Source of the DNA: Planctomycetota bacterium
GTDB lineage: Bacteria > Planctomycetota > Phycisphaerae > Phycisphaerales > UBA1924
Reading direction: 5' to 3'
Assembly: GCA_023434205.1 (NCBI GenBank)
Contig: JAEYTB010000013.1
Coordinates: forward strand, 1 to 15,596
DNA: 15,596 bases
The stretch's first letter is position 1; the number at the start of each line of letters is the position of its first letter. The position numbers were made by a program, and so were the translations under genes. Below the pieces are notes generated by a model. That model was not told where the DNA came from and made no database searches. It saw nothing but the letters and a program-made list of their open reading frames with translations. Positions 6,286-13,840 of this stretch are shown here, in pieces.

Positions 6286-9048
6286 TCACGGCAGCGGCGG
6301 CCCCGCCAGCCGCCGCCACTTCTCCTGCTCCGCCTGCGCTGCTTGACCGGGGTGCTGAAGGGAAACGTGCGCGTAGAACTCCGCCAGCCGCCCCGCCGCG
6401 GCACGCGCGTAGGGGTGCGAAGCCCCAAACGACCGAGCGATCGTCTCAAAGCCCTCGTGCAGCCCCGCCCTGGCCTCGTCCATGCGGCCCAGCCTGAACA
6501 GCACCCCGGCGTGGATCGACACGTGGTGCCCGATCAGGAAGGGTTCACGGATCACCCCGGCGCGGACCATGCGGATCACACGCTCGCTCGTCGCCGCCGC
6601 AACCTCGAACCGGCCCGCGTCGATCTCGATATCCCGCAGCGTCCCAAGGCACACAAGGGTGTTGGGATGCGTCTCCCCGAGCAGCCGCTCCTGCGCCGCG
6701 GCGGCCTCCCGCACCATCCGCTCTCCCGCCTCGCGCTCCCCCCGCGCGTGCATGATGAGCCCCAGCAGCGACTTGGCCATGAGCGTGTCGGTGTGCCCGG
6801 GGCCCAGCACCTCGACACGGCCCGCATAGCACTCCTGCTGGATCGCGAACGCTTCATCAAGGCGGTCCATGCTCGTGAGCAGCCACGCGAGCATGCTCAT
6901 CGTCGTCAGCGTCGTGCCGTGCCGATCGCCCAGCCGCCGCTGCTCCGCGGCCAGCGCCTGGCGGATCAGCGGCTCCGCTTCGGCATAACGCCCCAGGTCG
7001 TGCAGCAGCTGCCCCATGTTGGCCAGCGACCCGAGGTATTCGGGATGTTCGGGGCCGAGCGTGGCGAGCCTGCGGTCCAGCATCTCGCGGAAAGCGGCCT
7101 CGGCCTCGGCGTGCCGGCCCTGGACCGCGTAGAGCACGCCGATGTTGTTGAGCATCCGCAGCGTGCTCGGGTCGTCATCGCCCATCAGCCGCCGCCGCCT
7201 CGCCAGCGTATCGGTCCACACCCGCTCCGCGGCGGGAAGGTCCCCTTTCCGCCGGTAGGCCCCGCCCAGCGTTGTCGCCGTGGCCAGCGCTTGCCCGCTA
7301 TCCGGCCCGTGGAGGTCACGCCGGCCCTCGTACGCACCGACCAGGTGCGCCAGCGACTCCTCGTACCGCCCGAGCGTCAGAAGCAGCGAGCCCAGCGCAT
7401 GCTGCGACTGGTACGTGTCCTCGTGCCGTCCGCCCAGGTGCGTCCGCCGCAGTTCCAGGGCATCGGTGAGAATCGGCAGGGCCTCCTGGTGCAGCCCCAG
7501 GCTGTGCATCGTGCTCGCGAGCTGCTGGAGCATCCGCGCCCGCAGCACCGGCTGGGCCGCGAACCGCTCATAGATGGAGTCCGCGTACCGCCGGATTACA
7601 CTCTCGTGCAGCGCGCCCACGGCGAGCGTGGTGAAGTTCAGCCCCCCCGCGAGCCGGTCCCAGTCGGCGGCCCCACCCGCGCCCGAACCCGCGGCCCGCT
7701 CCTGCCGCTCCAGCTCCGCCGCGATCGACCGGCGCAGCCACGACCCCATGGCCTCCACATCCAGGCCGCGGAGCAACGACTCCTGGAACTCGACCACCTC
7801 TTCCAGCTCGCGCCCGCGTTGCAGCGCCGCATCCCGCGCCACCGCCGCCGTGTACGCGAAACGCATGGACACGCCCGCGCCGATGAGCAGCAGCGCCGCC
7901 GCCGCCCCGATGGCCGCCACCAGCGGCGGGTTGCGGCGCGCAAACCTCCGGGCGTTGTCCAGCACGCCCGCCGGGCGGGCCTCGATCGGCAGGTTGTTCA
8001 GCGAACGCCGGATATCCGCGGCGAGCGCCCCGGCCCCGGAATACCGGCGCGCACGGTCCTTCTCCATCGCCATCGCGATGATCGCGTCAAGGTCGCCCGC
8101 GGCCTCGCGCCGCAGCCGGCTGGCCGGGGGCGGCCGCTCCTCCGCGATCACCCGCACCGCCTGCGGGATCGAACAGCGCGACAGGTCATGCGGCAGCGTG
8201 CCGGTCACCAGCTCGTACAGCAGCACCCCCAGCGAGTACACATCCGAGCGGACGTCGATGCTCGCCGGGTCGGCGCACTGCTCGGGGCTCATGTAGTTCA
8301 GCGTGCCGATGATCTGCCGCGCATCCGCCGCCCCCGTGATCGCCACGCCGCCGGCGCCGAAGCTGCGCGCAATGCCGAAGTCGATGACCCGCGCCCGGCC
8401 GTCGGAGCCCACCAGCACGTTCGCGGGCTTGAGGTCCCGGTGGATGATCCCGTTCTGGTGCCCGTGAAGGACGGCGTCGCACACCAGCACGAACATGCTT
8501 AGCCGCTCGCGGAGCGACAGCCCGTGCCGCTCGGCGTACTCCGTGATGCTCAGCGCATCGGGCACCAGCTCCATCGCGAAGAACGGCGACGGCACGGGCT
8601 GCCCGAGCTGGGCGGTGCCCGCCTCGTAGATCTGCGCAATGCCCGGGTGGTGCAGCCGCGCCAGCGTCTGGGCCTCCATGCGGAACCGCAGCAGCATGTC
8701 GGTGTGAGAAATGGAACGGTGCAGCACCTTGAGCGCCACCCGCCGGTGCGGGTTCTCCTGCACCGCCTCGTACACCGTGGCCATCCCGCCCTCGCCCAGC
8801 ACGCCAACGACCAGGTAGCTGCCCACCGCGTCGGGCACCGCGGCGGCGGGCTCCGCTCGCGACGCCACCGCCGGCGCCTCCAGGAACCCCTCGCTGCGCT
8901 CGGCCGCCCGCAGCAGCCGCGCGACCCGCTCGAGCAGGGCAGGATCGCCCGCGCACGCCTCCCGGACCGCCGCGTTCCGCTGCTCGCCATCGAGCTCCAT
9001 CGCCCGGCTGAAGATGGCGTGCGCGCGCCTCGCGGGGTCCGCCGTCAT
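6286..9048 (-). CDS. membrane-anchored Ser/Thr protein kinase with C-terminal TPR domain
   Basis: A 920-residue receptor-like kinase. Residues 1-58 form the small helical region (RAHAIFSRAMELDGEQR) often found before planctomycete kinases. The Hanks-type domain runs about 78-350: glycine loop GEGGMATV (85-92), Lys107 in VALKVL, catalytic HRDLKPAN (203-210), DFG (223-225), SPEQ (254-257) and DVYSLG (269-274). All catalytic residues are present, so it should be active. One membrane helix spans about 376-395. After a linker, residues 505-882 hold nine TPR-like repeats of exactly 42 residues, probably outside the cytoplasm, for binding a ligand or partner. The start overlaps the sigma gene stop as ATGA, with GGAGGAG five bases upstream, so kinase and sigma factor are made together. 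Substrates are unknown; control of the paired sigma factor is a natural guess. Confidence 0.93.
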   Translation of the reverse strand: MTADPARRAHAIFSRAMELDGEQRNAAVREACAGDPALLERVARLLRAAERSEGFLEAPAVASRAEPAAAVPDAVGSYLVVGVLGEGGMATVYEAVQENPHRRVALKVLHRSISHTDMLLRFRMEAQTLARLHHPGIAQIYEAGTAQLGQPVPSPFFAMELVPDALSITEYAERHGLSLRERLSMFVLVCDAVLHGHQNGIIHRDLKPANVLVGSDGRARVIDFGIARSFGAGGVAITGAADARQIIGTLNYMSPEQCADPASIDVRSDVYSLGVLLYELVTGTLPHDLSRCSIPQAVRVIAEERPPPASRLRREAAGDLDAIIAMAMEKDRARRYSGAGALAADIRRSLNNLPIEARPAGVLDNARRFARRNPPLVAAIGAAAALLLIGAGVSMRFAYTAAVARDAALQRGRELEEVVEFQESLLRGLDVEAMGSWLRRSIAAELERQERAAGSGAGGAADWDRLAGGLNFTTLAVGALHESVIRRYADSIYERFAAQPVLRARMLQQLASTMHSLGLHQEALPILTDALELRRTHLGGRHEDTYQSQHALGSLLLTLGRYEESLAHLVGAYEGRRDLHGPDSGQALATATTLGGAYRRKGDLPAAERVWTDTLARRRRLMGDDDPSTLRMLNNIGVLYAVQGRHAEAEAAFREMLDRRLATLGPEHPEYLGSLANMGQLLHDLGRYAEAEPLIRQALAAEQRRLGDRHGTTLTTMSMLAWLLTSMDRLDEAFAIQQECYAGRVEVLGPGHTDTLMAKSLLGLIMHARGEREAGERMVREAAAAQERLLGETHPNTLVCLGTLRDIEIDAGRFEVAAATSERVIRMVRAGVIREPFLIGHHVSIHAGVLFRLGRMDEARAGLHEGFETIARSFGASHPYARAAAGRLAEFYAHVSLQHPGQAAQAEQEKWRRLAGPPLP
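6403..7536 (-). repeat. nine tandem 42-residue TPR repeats (126-bp coding period)
   Basis: Kinase residues 505-882 divide without any insertion or gap into nine 42-residue units starting at 505, 547, 589, 631, 673, 715, 757, 799 and 841. Most units share the pattern L..LG......G...EAE......AL..R...LG..HP.TL, the kinesin-light-chain-like form of the TPR, longer than the standard 34. The eighth unit (799-840) has lost the LG..HP turn. DNA identity between units is low, so this is an old repeat held by selection on protein length. Confidence 0.85.
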
Positions 9049-9626
9049 GCGGGCTCCTCCGGGTCATCGCGGAGCCGCTCAAACAGCCAGGCCCTCGCCG
9101 CGTGCCACTTGCGGTCCACCGTCCGCTTGCCAAGCCCCAGCAGTTCACCGATCTCCTCGATGGTGCACCCGCCGAAGTACCGCAGCTCCACGATTCGCGC
9201 CTGCTCCTCATCGAGCCCCGCAAGCTCGAGCATAGCCTCATCAAGGGCCAGCAGGTCCACATCGCGCGCCGGGACCCCGAACTCCTGGTCGCCGACGCTG
9301 ACCCGCGTGACCGACCCTCCCCGCTTGTCCGCCCCGGCGGCCCGGGCGTGATCGATCAGGATCCGCCTGATGATCCGCGAGGCGATCGAGAAAAAGTGCA
9401 GCCGGTCCTTCCAGTCCGTGCGGTGCTGGTCCAGCAGCTTCACATACGCCTCATGGACCAGCGCCGTCGGCTGCAGCGTGTGGTTCCGCCGCTCCCTGTC
9501 CATGTGCGACGCCGCCAGACGCCGCATGTCCTGGTACACCGCGTTCATCAGCGCATCCAGGTCCCGGCGGTCGCCGGACGCCGCGGCGTGCAGCAGCAGC
9601 GTGATGTCGGGCGTGGGTGCGTTCAT
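9045..9626 (-). CDS. ECF-like RNA polymerase sigma factor (TIGR02999 / ECF-like planctomycete type)
   Basis: A 193-residue sigma70-family protein. Region 2 covers about residues 10-100, with YQDMRRLAASHM, HTLQPTALVHEAYVKLL and FFSIASRIIRRILIDHARA; the HTLQPTALVHEAY block is diagnostic of the TIGR02999 group, common in Planctomycetes. Region 4 (about 128-185) has the helix-turn-helix TIEEIGELLGLGKRTVDRKWHAARAWL. It directs polymerase to its own promoters. No anti-sigma gene is adjacent; the overlapping kinase gene takes that place, implying control through phosphorylation (inference). The ATG at 9626 is chosen because homology begins soon after and a GAGG lies just upstream, though at a tight three-base spacing; a GTG at 9635 adds three residues and is possible. 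Confidence 0.92.
   Translation of the reverse strand: MNAPTPDITLLLHAAASGDRRDLDALMNAVYQDMRRLAASHMDRERRNHTLQPTALVHEAYVKLLDQHRTDWKDRLHFFSIASRIIRRILIDHARAAGADKRGGSVTRVSVGDQEFGVPARDVDLLALDEAMLELAGLDEEQARIVELRYFGGCTIEEIGELLGLGKRTVDRKWHAARAWLFERLRDDPEEPA
9054..9060 (-). promoter_or_regulatory. Shine-Dalgarno of the kinase gene inside the sigma gene
   Basis: GGAGGAG on the minus strand, five bases before the kinase ATG and within the last codons of the sigma factor gene. It supports the start at 9048 and coupled translation of the two products. Confidence 0.7.
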
Positions 9627-9723
9627 GGGCCTCACCGGGAGTGCTCGTCGACAAAGGCAGAACCGGACAACCGCGGCTACATCCTACCGGGTGCTGGCGT
9701 TCCCTCGCCAATCCTCGCGACCC

Positions 9724-9774
9724 GCGGGGTGCCTTTGCCCCGCCGTCAAACCCACCCGCGCCCTTCCGGGCGCG
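9724..9774 (-). terminator. pair of GC-rich hairpins downstream of the secreted-protein gene
   Basis: Two stem-loops lie between the secreted-protein stop (9800) and the sigma factor gene. One has a 7-bp stem CGCGCCC/GGGCGCG with loop TTCC (9757-9774); the other has a 6-bp stem GCGGGG/CCCCGC with an 8-base loop (9724-9743). Neither is followed by a clear U-run on the minus strand, so intrinsic termination is uncertain. They could instead shape the leader of the sigma factor transcript. Confidence 0.4.
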
Positions 9775-9799
9775 AGCGAGCGTTGCTTCTGAACGGCAA

Positions 9800-10972
9800 T
9801 CACCGGCTGCTCGGCGAGACGATCATCCGGCTTGCGCCGGTGCTCTCGTAGTAGTGCGCGCCGATCGACATCTGCCTGAGGTTGTTCTGCATGAGGCCCA
9901 CACCGTCAACGCGGGCGTAGGCCAGCACCGTCACCCCGTGGCACACCCCCTGCGTGCCGTCCGGCAGCTCGACCGCGAACGACCCGCTGCTGTCCGACAC
10001 CGAGAACGACCAGGACAGCAGCTCGATCTGCTCGGGGCGCGAAGCGCTGGGCTGGGGCGTCACCTTCGTCGCCATCGTGTCGGGAATGCGGTCAAACCGC
10101 ACCGGGAACGACCCGTCAACCCCGCGCGAAACCGTGCGCACGCTGCCGTCGCTGAGGTAGACGTTCATCCGCGACTCGGCCGCGCCCTGGATGACCGCGT
10201 CCATCACGTACGACTCATCGGACTCAACCTGCGTAAAGGTGATCTTCGTGAAGTTGAACGAGTGGACCTCGCTCGACACCTCGGTCGTCGTCGAGAAGCT
10301 CGTCGGCGCCAGGTCAAACCTGGTGTGTACGACCGACTCGCGGGCGAGCTGCACGGCCGGGAGCAGCAGGCCCATCACGATGTGCCCGTCGCGCGAGGCC
10401 GCCGCGAACCCGTCCGAAACGGCCCGCACCGACCCGCCCCGGCCCGGGGCCGCGGCGAACTTCCCGCTGCGCACCGGGTTGACGAACACCCACGCCTCCC
10501 CGCCCGCCGCGGTGCAGGGCGCGCTCGACGAGGTGAGCATGCTGGGGTAGTACCAGAAGTCGCTCGGCGTAGCCTTGAAGGAGACCAGCGCGGGCGCGTC
10601 GGTCGCGGGCCGGAAGCGGCCGGTCCAGGCGTGGTACGGCTGCTGTGGGTCGGCGAGCACGCCCAGCGCCGGCTGGTGCGGCTGGCCGCTCTCGATCCCC
10701 AGCACATCGCCCCCGGCGATCGCACCGTCGGTGACCGACGCCCACCACGGGATCGACGCGCTGACATCGAAGCTGGACGCGGCGAAGGCGTACGCGCCCG
10801 CCGGGTACCGTGCCGAGACGTCGACCCTGGCGGTCCCGCCCGGGAGCACGACCTTGGGGAAGGCCTTCACCTCAAGGGCGCAGGGCTGCGCCAGGCCGGT
10901 GGTGGAAACAGCAGAGAGTGCGAGGGTCGCGGTCAGCGACGCCGCCCGCAGACGAGGAGAGACCAAGTTCAT
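9800..10972 (-). CDS. secreted protein of unknown function
   Basis: A 390-residue protein. Residues 1-28 form a signal peptide (basic start, hydrophobic ATLALSAVSTTGLA, likely cut near Ala28). The mature part begins with a beta-rich domain of about 140 residues (LEVKAFPKVVLPGGTARVDV, then YAFAASSFDV). Residues 201-213 read GLLLPAVQLARES, strikingly like the pseudopilin/DUF1559 motif LLLPAVQxARE, but in the middle of the protein instead of at an N-terminal helix. The last ~170 residues are rich in Ser, Thr and Val and probably beta structure. Only three Cys remain in the mature chain (31, 153, 344). The ATG at 10972 is chosen for AAAGGA six bases upstream and because the signal peptide starts there; the frame is open further upstream but reads as Arg-rich noise. 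No assigned family; exported and possibly cell-surface. Confidence 0.75.
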   Translation of the reverse strand: MNLVSPRLRAASLTATLALSAVSTTGLAQPCALEVKAFPKVVLPGGTARVDVSARYPAGAYAFAASSFDVSASIPWWASVTDGAIAGGDVLGIESGQPHQPALGVLADPQQPYHAWTGRFRPATDAPALVSFKATPSDFWYYPSMLTSSSAPCTAAGGEAWVFVNPVRSGKFAAAPGRGGSVRAVSDGFAAASRDGHIVMGLLLPAVQLARESVVHTRFDLAPTSFSTTTEVSSEVHSFNFTKITFTQVESDESYVMDAVIQGAAESRMNVYLSDGSVRTVSRGVDGSFPVRFDRIPDTMATKVTPQPSASRPEQIELLSWSFSVSDSSGSFAVELPDGTQGVCHGVTVLAYARVDGVGLMQNNLRQMSIGAHYYESTGASRMIVSPSSR

Positions 10973-10978
10973 GGTGTG

Positions 10979-10984
10979 TCCTTT
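10979..10984 (-). promoter_or_regulatory. Shine-Dalgarno of the secreted-protein gene
   Basis: AAAGGA on the minus strand, six bases before the ATG at 10972. It decides this start over the upstream in-frame one at 11080. Confidence 0.65.
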
Positions 10985-11133
10985 GTTCGTAAGAGGCCGG
11001 CCCCGCCGCGACAAGCGGCAAACCAACCCTCGAACCAGGACGCGACAAACGACGCGGCATCGCGCCACCTCGATCGACACTTCCTCAAGTCACGCGTGCA
11101 GCGGGGTTCCCGCCTCGACCGCGGCGGGCCGCT

Positions 11134-11673
11134 TCAACCAACCGCCGCGCTCACACCGCGCCGCCGACGCATCCGCCCCGCGACCCCCTTCAGCCACTGA
11201 ACCATCCGCGGCCGCAAAGGCAGGTACAGAACGAGCATCAGGGCGTACACCGCCAGCCCCACGACGAGCATGTTGATCACCGAGCCCACCACGAAGGTCT
11301 TCCCCCAGACCAGCGCGCTGACGGACTCGGTCGTCACATCGCCCAGGTCGTCGATCACCTGGGCGGGCCGGATCAGGAGCGACCCCACCCGCATATTCGC
11401 GTAGAACAGCAGCGGCCACACAAACGTCAAACTCGCCCCGCCCACCAGCCCGGCCACCAGGTTGCCCCCCAGCGACCGCGCCAGCACCCCCGAGATCAGC
11501 ACGCCGAACCCGAAGCTGGGCAGGAAGTTCACGATCAGGCCCAAGGCAAACCCACGGGCCACCCGCTCACGGCTCTCGGGCAGCCGGAACAGCCGCATCG
11601 CCCCCGCCACTGCCCGACGGCCGGCGCGCCGCACCCACCCGGCCTTCTCACTCGTCACACCGCCCCCGCTCAT
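11134..11673 (-). CDS. DUF2062 family membrane protein
   Basis: A 179-residue integral membrane protein. After a basic stretch come the block VARGFALGLIVNFLPSFGFGVLISGVLAR (38-66) and a second helix pair (VAGLVGGASLTFVWPLLFY, 73-91), which match DUF2062, a family of uncharacterised small inner-membrane proteins; two further helices lie at about 125-152. A basic tail (RMRRRRG) should stay in the cytoplasm. The ATG at 11673 is preferred because GGGAGG lies seven bases upstream; the frame extends to 11730 with a poor leader. It has its own 5' gap of 146 bp after the permease gene, and a 161-bp gap separates it from the secreted-protein gene, so it is probably transcribed alone. Role unknown. Confidence 0.82.
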   Translation of the reverse strand: MSGGGVTSEKAGWVRRAGRRAVAGAMRLFRLPESRERVARGFALGLIVNFLPSFGFGVLISGVLARSLGGNLVAGLVGGASLTFVWPLLFYANMRVGSLLIRPAQVIDDLGDVTTESVSALVWGKTFVVGSVINMLVVGLAVYALMLVLYLPLRPRMVQWLKGVAGRMRRRRGVSAAVG

Positions 11674-11680
11674 CCCAACG

Positions 11681-11686
11681 CCTCCC
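11681..11686 (-). promoter_or_regulatory. Shine-Dalgarno fixing the DUF2062 start
   Basis: GGGAGG on the minus strand, seven bases before the ATG at 11673. It supports the 179-residue form over the longer open frame starting at 11730. Confidence 0.65.
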
Positions 11687-11819
11687 TCACGGACATGGCT
11701 TCCCTTCCATCCCCGCCCTCGCGCCGTCACTCTTCACTTGTACGCCGCCCAGCCCGACTCTGCACCAAAAACCGCGCGAGACTCCACCTCAATATCGGCC
11801 AGACTGTACCTCCGATTCA

Positions 11820-13751
11820 TCAGCTCGGCGGCGGCTCGTCCGACTCCTCCTCCGCCTTGCCAACCGTCCGCTCCGCCACCGGCTGGCTCACCACCTCGGT
11901 CGGCCCGCCCGCCCGCGTGATCAAGGACACCCCCTCCGGCAGGTGCCGCGCGATGTTCGCCACCACGTCCCCCTCCAGGGCCCGCGCGAACACGCTCCGG
12001 CGGCTCTTACCCATGATCAGCTCATCACACCCGAACGTCACCGTGTAGTCCAAAACCTCCGCCGCGATGTCCGTCGCCGTGATGTAGATCGGGAAGAACG
12101 GCACCCCCATCTGCCGGCACTTGAGGGCCGCGTGCCCCAGCGCCGCCACCGCCTGCGGGTCGTCCTCAAGCTGCGGCAACTGCCCCGGCCTCACGTCCAT
12201 CACCCGCAGCACCCGAACATAAATGCAGAACAGCACCGCCCCGCGCTTCTTCGCCCGGTCCACGGCGTAGCTCACGTTCTCATGCCCACGCACCGCCAGC
12301 ATGATCCTCGGGCCCCCCGTCGGCACCTTCGGCGGCGCTTGCCGCAGCTGCGCCAGCCACCCCTCCTGCGGCACGTGCACCAGTTCCGCCGGCGGCTTCA
12401 GCAACCGGAGCACGTACCGCGCCCCCAGCACGCTCGCCAGCGACACCCCCGCGAACAGCGTCGCCTTCGGCTTGGCGACGATGATCGTCAGCTCGATCAG
12501 CGCCATCAGCCCGCCCAACGCCCACAGCGAGCCCCGCTCCCACCGCTTGAGCGCGAGCTCCTTGTTCCACGCGCAGCTCAGCAGGTTCACCGCGATCGCC
12601 CCGACCACCCCGATCGCGTACAGCTCGCTCAGCGTCTTCACGTCGCTCGTCACCAGCACCAGCGCCGACGGCAGGACGCACGCGATGATCAGCCCCATCC
12701 ACGGCACGCCCGAGTAGTTCAGCTTCGCCAGCGACGGGGGAAGCTCCCGGTCCCGCGCCAGGGCATAGATCACCGACACCATCGCCATGATCGCCGTGTT
12801 CGCCGCCGACAGCAGCAGCAGCGCGAACACGATCCCCGCCCCCACCCCGAACGCCTGCCCCAGCGTCGCCCCGAACGCGTTGGTCGCCGCCGTGCTCGCA
12901 AGCAGCTTCACCGCCGTGTCCCGGTACTGCTTCACCTCCCCGGGCACCGCGTCGCTCGACAGCCCTTCCCGCACCTCGTAGTGGACGTGGTCCGGCACCC
13001 CCGGCGAGGCCGTCACCCCGATGGCGTTCAGTGCAATCGCGAAGATGATGTTAAGAATGATCACCTCGAGCAGCACCGGCCAGATCGTCCGCTTCGACGT
13101 CCGCGCCACCGGCTGCTTCATCATCCCCGTCATGTTGGCGACCGCCTCGACCCCCGACAGCGCCAGCACGATCCGCACCAGGCTCTCCCACCGCTCCCAC
13201 GGCTTCGACACCCCCTCCACCGTCAGCGTCGCGTTCTCCAGCCCCTGCCTCAGGTAGGGAATGCACAGCACCGCGATCACCGCCGACGACAGGATCGACA
13301 CCACCGCGATCACCATCGCCAGCCGCCCTGCGCTCCGCGCCCCCAGCCAGTTCACCGCCCCCAGCATCGCCACCGTCACGATCACCACCGGCACGATCAG
13401 CCGGTCCGGGATCCCCAGGTAGTGGAACCCGTCCACCGCCGACAGCGCCACCGTCACCATGAAGTTGCACAAGAGCAGCGTCGCGCCCACCACCGACAGC
13501 GTGTGGTTGATGGGCCGGGCCGCCGTGTAGACCCCGCCCCCGTCCGGGAACGACCGGCACACGATCGTGTACGCCCAGGCCACCGCCGCCATGATCACCG
13601 ACATCAGGCCCAGGTACAGAAGCGACGCGTGGGCGCTGTAGTAGAACGCCAGCCCCAGCACGTACAGCCGGCTGGTCCCCCAGTCGCCAAAGAGCAGCGC
13701 CCCGGCGTGCCGCCAGTTCAACTCCCTCGGTCGGCTTTCGGCCGTGAGCAT
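11820..13751 (-). CDS. APC-superfamily amino-acid permease fused to a universal-stress-protein domain
   Basis: A 643-residue protein. Residues about 15-450 form a 12-helix-type APC transporter: GALLFGDWGTSRLYVLGL gives the first helix with its unwound Gly motif, FPDGGGVYTAAR follows helix 2, and LALSGVEAVANMTG (about 196-209) is the usual helix 6 motif. Residues about 482-613 form a UspA-like alpha/beta domain (PRIMLAVRG to EGVSLITRAG). The nucleotide motif G-2X-G-9X-G(S/T) keeps its spacing but reads Gly581, Arg584, Gly594-Asp595, so ATP binding is doubtful. Function is probably uptake of an amino acid or similar solute at the inner membrane, with a cytoplasmic regulatory domain; the substrate is unknown. 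ATG at 13751 is chosen because longer starts read as Arg-rich sequence and overlap the divergent amidase gene; no good ribosome-binding site is visible. Confidence 0.88.
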   Translation of the reverse strand: MLTAESRPRELNWRHAGALLFGDWGTSRLYVLGLAFYYSAHASLLYLGLMSVIMAAVAWAYTIVCRSFPDGGGVYTAARPINHTLSVVGATLLLCNFMVTVALSAVDGFHYLGIPDRLIVPVVIVTVAMLGAVNWLGARSAGRLAMVIAVVSILSSAVIAVLCIPYLRQGLENATLTVEGVSKPWERWESLVRIVLALSGVEAVANMTGMMKQPVARTSKRTIWPVLLEVIILNIIFAIALNAIGVTASPGVPDHVHYEVREGLSSDAVPGEVKQYRDTAVKLLASTAATNAFGATLGQAFGVGAGIVFALLLLSAANTAIMAMVSVIYALARDRELPPSLAKLNYSGVPWMGLIIACVLPSALVLVTSDVKTLSELYAIGVVGAIAVNLLSCAWNKELALKRWERGSLWALGGLMALIELTIIVAKPKATLFAGVSLASVLGARYVLRLLKPPAELVHVPQEGWLAQLRQAPPKVPTGGPRIMLAVRGHENVSYAVDRAKKRGAVLFCIYVRVLRVMDVRPGQLPQLEDDPQAVAALGHAALKCRQMGVPFFPIYITATDIAAEVLDYTVTFGCDELIMGKSRRSVFARALEGDVVANIARHLPEGVSLITRAGGPTEVVSQPVAERTVGKAEEESDEPPPS

Positions 13752-13790
13752 GGCGGGGACTGTATCGGCCACCGCGCCACCCCGCACACC

Positions 13791-13815
13791 CCGCCGTTTG
13801 GAACGAGTTCGGCGG
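13791..13815. promoter_or_regulatory. dyad between the divergent permease and amidase genes
   Basis: A 25-bp region carries the inverted repeat CCGCCG (13791-13796) / CGGCGG (13810-13815), and within it GAAC-GA-GTTC (13801-13810). It lies near the middle of the 89-bp divergent gap and could be an operator shared by both genes. The spacing does not match a known LexA box (GAAC-N4-GTTC or N7 direct forms). A TAAACT 18 bp further on may be part of the amidase promoter. Confidence 0.35.
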
Positions 13816-13840
13816 CCCTGCTGCGCTGTAAACTCCCCCC

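Noticed and set aside
6145..8502. 785-codon plus-strand open frame opposite the kinase
   Set aside because: Arg/His/Pro/Gln-rich and fully antisense to a kinase with every catalytic motif intact.
10973..11030. Promoter TTGTCG-17-TACGAA for the secreted-protein gene
   Set aside because: Transcription from it would begin at or inside the AAAGGA ribosome-binding site, so the match is probably chance.
11101..11113. GCGGG-GTT-CCCGC hairpin after the DUF2062 gene as a terminator
   Set aside because: A five-base stem with a three-base loop and no U-run is expected often by chance at this GC content.
13801..13810. GAAC-GA-GTTC as a LexA (SOS) box
   Set aside because: The two-base spacer fits neither the GAAC-N4-GTTC Gram-positive form nor the N7 direct-repeat form, and neither flanking gene is an SOS gene.
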